Assembly (NCBI GenBank): GCA_963576475.1
Contig: OY754970.1
Location: forward strand, 25,355,091 to 25,419,090
DNA length: 64,000 bases
Source of the DNA: Molanna angustata
Lineage: Eukaryota > Arthropoda > Insecta > Trichoptera > Molannidae
Direction: 5' to 3'
Part shown: one piece after another, positions 41,001-53,000 of the stretch
Layout of the letters: every line of letters begins with the position of its first letter
Numbering within the stretch: the stretch's first letter is position 1
Notes under the pieces: generated by a model
Told to the model about the DNA's origin: nothing
The model's input: the letters and a program-made list of their open reading frames with translations, nothing else
The model's database searches: none
Translations under genes and position numbers: made by a program

Positions 41001-44000
41001 TATAGGTCTACAAAACTTTTATACTCAGAATTTTGAATTTTTGTTTCAGTCAGGGGTTATCAACTTTTGAATTTTTATTTTATTTTTCCATATATCTCAG
41101 AAACCATAAAAGCTAGGACGCTGAAAATTGGTACAAACATAGAAAAATAAAAAATCTCAAATTAATTTTTTCAAAAAATTTCCAGGATTTCTCAAACATT
41201 TTTTATTAAGAAAAATATTTTTTTTATGATAAATTTATGAGTTTAACTGCCTATATTTCCAAAACTTATACAATTATCGAAAAAAGCCGAAACACCCCAA
41301 CTAGATCATTTAATTTTCTATAAAAAATATTAACATTGTAGTAGAAGATCTCAATTTTTTTTAACAATTTTTTTAAAAATTGTATTTAGTGACGACATCG
41401 CTTCATACATTTTGTATGGCAGTCGCCTATACACAATATGTAAGAAGACTTAATAGTTTGATACTTCATCTCCAAACATACCTACATACCATCATGCTAT
41501 TTTCATATTCTGGGTAGGAAAAAAGGAACTTCCTCCATACTATCATATCTTGACATACATACCTACATAATATATGTTGTATAGAAAACAAAATATCTGA
41601 AAATATTCAATAATTTTTATTTATGGGTTTATAGTTTGGTACATATTCTTCAACTATACATACTATCGCTATCGACAGTTGGATCTCATGTGTTACATGC
41701 AACTAGTTTTTATAAAAATTGAATTTAGTGACGACATTGCTTCATACAATTTGTATGTCAGTCGCCTATACACAATATGTAAGAAATTTAAAAGTTTGAT
41801 AGGTACTTAATCTCCAAACATACATACAGAATCATCATGCTGTTTTCATATTCCGGGTAGGAAAACAGGACTGACCTCCATACTGTCCTATCTTGACATA
41901 CATACCAACATGTGTTAAAATTTTCAATAATTTGGATTTATAATAATAATAATAAATGGATAATTTCTATAGCGCCATTTTTGTGTATCCACCTCAAGGG
42001 CGCTTAACAATAATACCTGGAAAAAATAATAATAAACAAGGAAATAACCATTTAATCACTATACGAGTTTTTGAAAAAATAAGTTTTTAACTGTTTTTTA
42101 AACTCACTTTCACTGTCTATCGATCTTAACCTATGTGGAAGCTTATTCCACTGAACCGGACCCACTACAGCAAACGCTCTTTCACCAAAGTTCGTCATTC
42201 GACACGTATTTTGCTCTTTTAGTCGATGCATTGCCGTATTACTTGCAGAGCGAAGCGTAGATCTTTTTTGGTTCAGGTCATCTGGTACACAAAGATCCAT
42301 GAGGTATTTTGGAGCACGTCCGTGAATAACTTTGTGCACCATCCAGCATATCTTATACTGAATCCTTTCCGATATTCGCAACCAATGAAGATCTTTTAAC
42401 AGAGGAGTTATGTGGGAAGACTTCGGTGAATTGAATATCAATCTTGCTGCTGCATTAAAGACTGACTGAAGTCTTTCAAGGTGGATTATGGGTTAATAGT
42501 TTGATTCTTATTCTTCAACTATACATACTATCGCTATCGACAGTTGGATCTCATGTGTTACATGCAACTAGTTAGAATATATTTTATCTGAGAATATATT
42601 TTATCTGAGAGCAAGTTTTGATTGACATTTAATGTAACAATACCTGTAGGATATAACTTATTATTATTTCAATCGAATTATGAATTGATTTGCATTTTAT
42701 TTAAGAATGAATGTTATCCAACTGTCGATTTGTTCAGGAGAACTTTGTTCTCTTAACATATCGACAATGTATCAAGCCAGAATACGCGAGAATTGTATGG
42801 AGAGGTCTACTTTTTTCACGGCTTTTCCAACTTTGAAGTCAAAAAACACCAACTAAGAGGCTTCGCAGCATATATGTTCCATACACGGATTTACTCAGAA
42901 TTCGGAGTAGAACATTTCGTGTGTCTATGTGTCTGTGTGTGTGTGTGTCTGTGTGTGTGTCCTCCCCCCTTATAACTTTTGATCCGCTCAATTTACAGAG
43001 CCCAAAATTTCAGAATATATAAACAGTTATAGGTCTACAAAACTTTTATACTCAGAATTTTGAATTTTTGTTTCAGTCAGGGGTTATCAACTTTTGAATT
43101 TTTATTTTATTTTTCCATATATCTCAGAAACCATAAAAGCTAAGACGCTGAAAATTGGTACAAACATAGAAAAATAAAAAATCTCAAATTAATTTTTTCA
43201 AAAAAATTCCAGGGTTTCTCAAACATTTTTTATTAAGAAAAATATTTTTTTTTATGATAAATTTATGAGTTTAACTGCCTATATTTCCAAAACTTATACA
43301 ATTATCGAAAAAAGCCGAAACACCCCAACTAGATAATTTAATTTTCTATAAAAAATATTAACATTGTAGTAGAAGATCTCAATTTTTTTAACAATTTTTT
43401 TAAAAATTGAATTTAGTGACGACATCGCTTCATACATTTTGTATGGCAGTCGCCTATACACAATATGTAAGAAGACTTAATAGTTTGATACTTCATCTCC
43501 AAACATACATACCATCATGTTTTTTTCATATTCTGGGTAGGAAAAAAGGAACTTCCTCCATACTATCCTATCTTGACATACATACCTACATAATATATGT
43601 TGTATAGAAAACAAAATATCTGAAAATATTCAATAATTTGTATTTATGGGTTTATAGTTTGGTACATATTCTTCAACTATACATACTATCGCTATCGACA
43701 GTTGGATCTCATGTGTTACATGCAACTAGTTGAAATATATATATACATAAAATGGTCTTAGATAAGTCAACGTCGTGACATTCATTTATTTTCACTATTA
43801 TACAATATAATTAATTACACTAATTCACCACAATATCTTAAGAAAGGGGTTAATTTCTTATCAAATCACGGTCTGCCTTTTCGATACGGTGATCGTACCA
43901 CACTAGCTATTCCCTTTCATTCTACTGAATTCCTTAGTTCATTTTTCAAGCACAATCAGCAAGACTACAAAACACCTTAAGTGATGATATTACGACGTCT

Positions 44001-47000
44001 CAATCGATTCAAATCTTTAAAAAAAGACTAAACTGTTGTACCTCTCTAATAACTTTTAATTAACACCTCTTTTCCATCCTCTCTCTCCTCTCACAACCTC
44101 GTTCCCTTTCCTTTCTTTGTTACTGTGTATTTACATTTGATAATATTACATGTTCGTCTTTCTATTTGATTTTTAAAATAAATATTATCTACCTCTCTCC
44201 TCTCTATGTATATCCTCACGTTGCTTTGGTTGTTTGGAAGAAACTGCCTTATGATAATAAAACCACCATTGTAAACATTATTGTATGTGAAGTTTAATAA
44301 AATAAAAAAAATGATTTATTTATTTATTTTATAAATATACAATACATCATAATATATGCTATGGCCATCTAACTAGGAAATTCCTGTTTTAAGATGGCCA
44401 TATTTGCGTACATACAATTATATATTATATGAGTGCCGTATTTTTACAACAATCACAAAAAACAAAGAATATAGAAAGCAGAAAGAATAGAAAAGAAAGT
44501 ATTAAATAAAATATAAAATAAAAGTATTTTTTCACAATATACAAAAAAAAATTAAGAAAACAGAAGATAGAAAGACTTTAACAATATATGGGCAGGTATA
44601 ATATTACAATATAAACATATTCCTAATAATAGGAGTTTCAAAAAAAAAAAGAAAAAAAATTTTTTTTTGATCAAGGCAGATTTTCAAATTCATATTGAAT
44701 GGATAACTAGTACTGCTGTCTTACCGACCATTATAATTAAATAATATTTTTTTATTTATAATATTATTTCAAATTCCACATTGGTTACTTGATTCAACTC
44801 TATACAAAATAATGTAATAATTACCTGAGTTAAAGGTAGAGGTCAGCTCACTAGATAATATTCAAAATTATCCTTTGAAGATTGATGAAGTAGCTGAATC
44901 GTAATACTCCTTGCGTGACACATCCCTCGGGATTCGGGCACCGCTCGACCGACATCCCATCCCGTTATGTCAACTTTTTTATTTACGTTCGGTTCATTGA
45001 ACCATCTGTAAACTAACCTATCCTAAAACCTACGAAACCTTGTTGACCGCACCCAAAAAATGAAATCATATCCTTTGAGTTTTTTAATTCATTTTTTGGT
45101 AAAATAAATACCTTGATATAGGTACACTGTGTTTAAACCAAACTAAAACGGAAGGCAAATATTTTTTTTATTACATAATTTTTATGCGTTTTTATAGGTA
45201 GGTATTAATTAATTTATTCATTTAGGGTAACAGACAGACACAATTTCAAAATACATCAAATAAGACAATTATTTATCCACATAAAGACCAGAAAATGTAA
45301 CACAAATTTTACAAAACTATTAAACATAAATTAATGATGGTGAATCTGAATCAAAAGGATCAAGGAAAGGAATAAAAGGGAAGATTAAAAATATTACTAT
45401 ATGACACCACGATGTGAACTATTCTCATACATACATACATTCAAACGCATACACATCATAAAATTTGGAAGAAATAAGTTTATTGCAGATATTATACAAA
45501 AACTAAGTAGTATTGCTATTGTTTAATTTAAAAATATTAATTGTATAGCACACTGTTCAATTCATTTTTTTTAATAAATTTTTCGGCATTCCACTCGATA
45601 TCGAGTTATAAATCTATTTTTTTAATAAATTTATATTTTATAAACAAACAATTTAACAACACTTTACAATTAGACAAGTGAAAACTCCATGCGTTACTTA
45701 TGTAAACAATTCAAGAACCATATAGCTAATCAGTCAAATTATTTAAGATAAATTGGATGAAACAGCTTTTCTAAATACATTGAAAGAGCTCATCAGGAAA
45801 CATTGGATCCTTTATTGGCAGTACCTATTCGCTGAGTTTTTAAAAGTATGTGACCTTTATGTGTCCTTATGCGACTTTTTTTATCTTGTAATTCAATCTT
45901 AAAGAGACAGGTAATGATTATTATAATTATGATCTCAAATTTAAGTTATTTGAAACAAGATTCCTCCATATTAAAAATAAAAAATCTCATAACATATTTT
46001 CACCATTATATTATTGAAAATTACAAGCTAAATGAATACAGATAAGTTTAAGATCAATTATTTAAACTACTGGTAATTATTTCGAAATCAAGCAACATTA
46101 CTCTTTAAAATATAATTTATGAACGAACATTAATTTCTTTGATTTTCTTTATTCTAGTAAATATCCATTGTTGTATGTTTTGAACAATGTACAAAAAACA
46201 ATGGTTGACTATTTCGTGGACAATTAATATGCAAACGAATTCAAGGAATTTCTTTGCATCAATTTTGTAGAAACTGATAAAACGTAATACGCAATACAAT
46301 TTTAGCTTATCTGTGGTTTTTGGAAATTATTATTTCCCCCTTGATGATAGCGTCAAATGAATGTCCAACGGGTTCAGATAACAATAAAAATTTATTATAC
46401 CATTTGATTCTTATTCTGGGTTCCGATCATAAAATTGCTTTCCATCAACCACTCCATTTTTGCTCCTATTTTTATTATCTATCAGCCTCTTCATCTAGTT
46501 GTAGCTGCTACAACGCACATCTAGGGCGACATGAGACATCTATGAATGGTTAATTAGTTTCTAAAACCGATATATTATGTATGTCATTTAAAAGAATTCT
46601 ATATATTAAGTTCACTAATCATATCTCTCAAATATTGAATATATTTTATAGAACGTAATTTAGGTGAGACGAGACTGGTGTGTAGGTATACACAGATATG
46701 TTGTGCTCCCTTTTATAAGGCAATGCACACCCGCACACCTTTCGCTGGTTACCTCACATTGTGGGATATGTCGTGATGGTATGAATGAATGAATTAACGT
46801 AATTTAATAATAAGATGATTTTTGTTTCAGAAAGTAGCTATTAAAATGGGCTTAGACACGAGTACCTCTGTATCCTTATGGAAAGATCGAGCCTTGGTTG
46901 AGGTAAATGTGGCTGTTCTGCACAGTTTCCAGCAAAAAAATGTTACCATTGTAGACCATCATACCGCATCGGATACATTTATGAAACATTTGGACAATGA

Positions 47001-50000
47001 AACAAAACTAAGGTAAATTTTCACATATGAAATAAAAGCAATAGATACATTGCGGGCAGGAACGGAATAATAGGTTGGGGACGCCCAAAAATGGGATGGC
47101 ACAACCATGTGAACGATATTCTGAAACGTACAGACGAACAGACGAACATGAATGAAACGTTGCATGAATGTTGACGAAAGGATGAATGAGAGTATGTACA
47201 TATGTATGCATAATAAGAAATTTTTTAAGTTTTTGTGAAATCATATCACTGATCAATTGATTGATAATGGTCTATATAGTCGGGAATATCGTCAATCACT
47301 AGCGTGAGCATAACCACATTTTTTTCTATAGCACATTTTATATGTTTAAAGTAATTATCTTTTTATGCACCTTTGTATGTGAGTATAATTATTTATATAT
47401 TTTTTCAACGTTTATTGCAGGTCTGGCTGTCCCTCTGATTGGGTGTGGATTGTTCCACCGATGTCTGGTTCAATAACTCCAGTTTTTCACCAAGAGATGG
47501 CACTGTATTACCTCAAACCTTCTTATGATTACCAAGTAAGTAAAAATAAGTACTGTCTTAAGTAAAGTAAAGTAAAAAAAAAATACCTTAAAACTAAACC
47601 TTAAACCGTAAACCTCAAAACCTTTAAACCTTAAAACCTTCTTATAAAGTCTTCTGTATTATCTCAAAAATGAAGAATTTGAAATAATAGGGATTGAAGG
47701 CAACGAAAAGGCTGATGAACTTGATCGTTGCCAAATTGGTAACGATCAACGATCTCAGGTACCATTCCGGATGACTTCATAATCCCAATCTCAGATCTTT
47801 TTCCTGGTCTTAAAGCAAATATGTTTTCCAAGTGGGAAGAAAATTGGTCCACAACAAAAAATACAAAGGATCATATTATGCAGGTATCCAGCAAAAAATC
47901 TCTTCAAGAACTTGGTTTCATAAAAGGAAATTTTCAAAAAGGTTTATATCAATTTAAAGGTTTAGTTCAATTGCCTCCCATCTGTATAGAATAAGGTTTT
48001 TAAGTAGTCCTATTTGTCAGTGTGGTGAGGAGGACGAAACAATTAATCACGTATTTTTTAACTGTAAAAACAATTCCAATTTCAAAAGTATATACATATT
48101 ACTCATCAAAATTACTCACCAATCTCCACTCAATATTCAACATCTTTTGTCTTTCCGAAATTCTTGTGTATTGTCTGTCATTTCAAAATTCATATTATTA
48201 AATAATTTAAACATATGATCAAAAATAACTTTCCTTATAAACAGTTAACATTAAATTGGCACAAAGCACTCTTTTCAGGGTGAATTGCCTAATACAAAAA
48301 AAGTACTGTCTTTAAAAATATTTTAGACACAAATGTATTTTATTGAATAATTTATCACTGATTAGTAATAATGTAACTGAATGACTATACTTTATCACAA
48401 AAAAAACTGTAATTTGTTCTTGCTTGAGAAGTTTTTGCATAAAAATAAATATTGGTTTTCACGCAATGGATACCAACATTCATGAAATTACTTGTGTTAA
48501 TGTTATTGTGATACGATACGTCTATCTATTTGTTGAAGATATTTAAATTCATTAATTTCCGCCATTTTATAAATCGTACAAATATGAATACGTACATTTT
48601 CTTCCTTGGCTTAAATCAGTAGTTTACGATATTGTAAATAGTGGTTTGTTAAAGAAAATTGAAAAACTCGAATGCCCGAGGACAACCTTCTATACATAAA
48701 AAATTAGCTAAATATTTCGTTGTTGTTTTTATTTAGATACTGTGTTTTTATTCTTGTTATGGCAAGTTTTATTTTGTACGTATAAACAGAAGACAAACAT
48801 TGAAGCTTTTGAATTTATTGTTGAAAAACATTGGTATTGAACAAGATTGGATGATATTAGATTGTATTTTATATTAGTGTGTTTTGCGAATTACAATTCG
48901 GCGAATAAATTTCAATTTCGGAAAATTTCTCCTCCAAAATTCGCTTATCTCGATTGATAACAAAATCTTAAATCAACAAACAGCAAGCATCAACAGAAAC
49001 AGTGGCATCAAATTCACCGAAAAAATATTTGTATTTAAGTCGATGCTCATTTCATTCTTCAAATAATGAAACTAATCAACCAAGTTCGACGTTAACCAAC
49101 AAATTAAACCCATCCACTCTGTTGAGAAAAAAAAGGATGAGAATCTTCGGCGAGTAGGAGTACAAAAACGCCAAACCTCGCAAGTCCGATGAAAAGTTCG
49201 CCCAGTAAATAAATTGAATTCGTCGGACAGAATTTCCGATAAATTCCCTGGGATTTTCCTCTTATATACCTACCATCACCTGTTGCTGGACGAGTTCCAT
49301 CCAGAAGCTGATTCCACAGATAATATGGAAGTAAACTTTCAGAATACTTCAGATGTGTCACTCAATACATAGAAGCTGTAACCGGATAATCATAAGGTTT
49401 CTCGCATCTCCGCTATAGGGGCAATGAATACGCGACCGGTCCACGGCAAATTTAAATTTCCATTTTAAAATGTTTCCACCTTTGAGGAATGGATTCAAGG
49501 ATAACTTAAATAAAAAAATAACCAATTTTCAATCATTATTTATTAAAAAAAAACACATATGATGGATTTTATTTGCAATATTTCAAAAATCATGCCAAAT
49601 AATTCATAAAATACATTGTTCTAAATAAAATGTGCATTGTAGATTATTAGGTTTTTTTAATTTATTTTCCACAAAGAAAGATTTAATACTGATTTTCGGA
49701 AAACTATATAACTTCACTTCGCCGTATTTCACTTGACAATTTATTCAAAACACAACAAAACTTGTCAGCCATCTTGCGAAGATAATCGAAAAACACAAAA
49801 AGCTGGCAATAGATTAACACCATCACCATCACATGGCGTGATAGTTTGTATGTAGATGAACACCGAAAACAACAAGAATTTTACAAAATCACACGTGTTA
49901 TATTTATTATCTGGTTTACTTTAAGATTTTAAAGGATCAAAATGTTTCGCGTCACAACAAACAACAAAACACAACTGAAGTATGCTGAAGGTCTGAAAAT

Positions 50001-53000
50001 TTTACATTGCATTTTCAAAAATACCAACATCAAAAAAAAAAAAATAGCGCCACCTTTGGAGATGTAAGCGTAAAGTAAAACCAGTGCTACCAATAGAGTG
50101 CCACCGGCGTGGCTGATTCGGAAAGTGCTTTTTAACCATAAGTACTTAAACTCAAACAAAAAAAGGGACGTCGGTACATGCGTGTCGACTATTTAGTCTG
50201 TAAATTAAATATATTCGAATATATCACGTTCAAAAGTAAAAACCACAATTAAGGGGGGGACTGCTGCCAACGTACCTTTTTTTCAATTTAATATACCATC
50301 ACTATTTCTTATCAAATCATTTTGAAAAAAATAATTTAGATAGTTTGGGTATTAATAAAGAAAAATATATCTTTACTTTTTGATAATGTTCTGTATAAAT
50401 TCTTGTAGAAAAATAATGGCATACCCCGATTTTCAACGTTTATCTTATATTTTTAATAAAATATAAGGCGTAGTACAACATATTTTTTTTAACATTAAAG
50501 AAGACAAAAATATCTAGAAAGCTATGATGTAACGTTGCATTAATGCTTCAGGTTTAGTAAATAAACCTAAAAAACATTTATTTTCCATTCAGCGCCATTG
50601 CGAATAAAAAGTTTTTTTGGTTTATTAACTTAACCTGATGCATTAATGTAACGTTACATCGTATTTTTCCAGATATTTTAATCTTCTTTAATTTATAAAA
50701 AAATATAATGCTCTATACCTTATAGTTTTTTTTAGAAATTTAAGATAAATGTCAAAAATCGGGGTGTGCTTATTGTTTTTCTACAATAATATATACAGAA
50801 CATAATCAAAATGTTAAGGTATATTTTTCTTTATTAATATCCAAACTAACTAGGTTATTTTTTTCAAAATGATTTGTTTTGCAGTAATGATGCAAATTCA
50901 AATTTTTGAAAAAATAGGTACGTTGGCAGCAGTCACCCTCTTAATCTTAAATATTCCTACCCACTCAACACGGTGGGTCTGAGTCACGGTCACTGACTAA
51001 AGCACTTTGCTACTGGTACGTACAAAAAAAAAAAATTATAACCTATTTTGATTATGTTTCCCACATACACGCTTCGCCTTAGTGGGCTCCTTACATATTT
51101 AATATTACATATTGTTATAAAACTATTTTGTTGAGATTTGAATAAATTTATAATCAATTGAACCTCACAATTATACAGTTAGGTACTTTGTTAAAACCTA
51201 CGTCACCAAATAGGTTTTATTAAATAAAATTTATATTTGTCATTTATTATTGTTATAACATGAAATTTACTGACCTAAATAATTCAAAGTAATAGCAAAG
51301 ATGAATTAATTTAACTTTTTTTTTAAAGAGAAAAAAAAAAGTTAAATTAATTCATCACGCAAATGTTGTTTCTCTGAGCTGGAAATACTGGTTGGTTGGA
51401 AGGTATTGCCATATGGCAATAAACTCACCAGTTGCGCAGGGTGCAAGGAAGTGTTTATTATTGTTGTAATAATTGAGGCTTATATAAAAGTTAACTAAAT
51501 AAATAAAATTACTGAACGTCCTTATAAAGTTGTATAGGGACAGATTTGTGATATGTCACAGGACCCGTGATATTTTTTGCAGTATAGTAACCATTGAATC
51601 GTTTTGTGTCATTATTTGTTTTCAAGTCACTTTTTTAAATTTCGTTTTGATCACTGTACTCACAACTCTAAATCTTATTATATGTTTACTCGTTTGAAAA
51701 AACATGATAAATTAACATTTTGATTAAATGATTTCAAAAGTTTAGAAACATTTTAAATTTGAAAGAGTAACATTGTAAATAAATAAAAAAAACAATATAT
51801 AATATATATCTACATATTATGTATTGGTCTGGAACTAAGGGATACAATTGAATTGTTTCTTGGATACATATTGAATATAAATCTTTCTGCTTGAATATAT
51901 TTTATTGAGAAAATTCCTTTACCAATATCGCATCTGAATAAAGATCAATATATTTCTTGATAGAAAGAAAATACACAGAGAGAGATATTACTAAAGGAAT
52001 GATTTCAATTGTTTTCTTCTAAACATTTACATGGTTCGTTCATTAATTATTATTCAGTTTGTCGAATACAATGTGCACTTAGCAATAATATTAATAGTAT
52101 ATATATATTTTTTTTTTTACAAAAAAATGAATATTTCCTTGTTAAACAAGTACATATACATCTTCCTACGTTCCCTAAAATAAGCAAATAAATGCTTGTG
52201 CTTAGGTGAACGGAATCGGTCGAGGCAAGATTCGAACTCGCGACCACTGGATTACTAGCCCAGCGCGCTAACCGCTCTGCCACCGACCTATCCCATATTT
52301 GGTTAAAATAGCGGTATTATACCTTTTACGGTCTTTGAGTCAATAACATAACTATTTGAAACACGAGTTCTTAAATCTATCGAGAGAGTATCAACATATT
52401 ATTATATTACTTAGGTGGCACAGCACTTAACCCGCTGGGTTAGTAATCCAGTGGTCTCGAGTTCGAATCCTGCCACGACCATGATTTCGTTCACCTACAT
52501 ATATAGCATTAGTGTATGTATATTCTTAATTTAGTCTTAGGAAATATATGAGGATGTATATGTGTTCATTTCGAGGACATATTCATTATAAAAAACATGT
52601 TTTTGTTTGAAATTTTCGTTTATATAAAATTATGACAAAAAACAATAAATTGAAAAGAAATGACATATAATTAATAATATCTAAGCGTCCATAATATAAT
52701 TGAAAAAAAGATGTTATTTTTGTATTTGAACCATTATATAAATCGATTTTTAGCTACATAATATTTCGGAGTTTGTAGCACATTTAAATTAACAAAATTT
52801 TTATAATTAATATTGTTTTTAGCCACGTATGAGTGTTTTTGTATAACCGATTTCAAAGCGACTTCTTCTTTTGAGTCGTATAGATAAAAACCACTTTCTG
52901 GTCCTTATTAGTTTTTTTTTATATGGCTTTGTGGTTTTTAAGGGGTCACCAGCGAAAAAGTCGACTATGTAGCATTGGGGAGGGTTTGCTATAATGTTTT

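Larger units (their letters stand above)
39216..41706 (+). mobile_element. Helentron-like (HINE) element, copy 1, with hAT insert
   Basis: Starts TCCAACTGTCGAT and ends CATGTGTTACATGCAACTAG followed by T. The start is repeated inverted as ATCGACAGTTGGA near the end (subterminal inverted repeat), a 5-bp hairpin CATGT/ACATG stands just before CTAG, and the centre holds a TG-rich microsatellite (about 40855-40935). These are the features described for Helentron-associated elements such as Drosophila DINE-1. It is non-coding and interrupted by a hAT element at 39305-40732. Confidence 0.75.

Noticed and set aside
42793..42975. Open frame rich in VCVC
   Set aside because: Translation of the TG microsatellite inside a Helentron-like element.
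47575..47640. Telomere-like AAACCTTAAACC tract
   Set aside because: Irregular and only about 65 bases; not the TTAGG insect telomere repeat and lies in an intron next to a LINE fragment.
49104..49361. 85-codon open frame on the - strand
   Set aside because: No domain, no splice context, no recognisable similarity; expected by chance in this length of DNA.
52112..52288. A functional tRNA-Thr gene
   Set aside because: The tRNA-like part is followed by the same body and A-rich tail as several other copies, so it is a SINE head.
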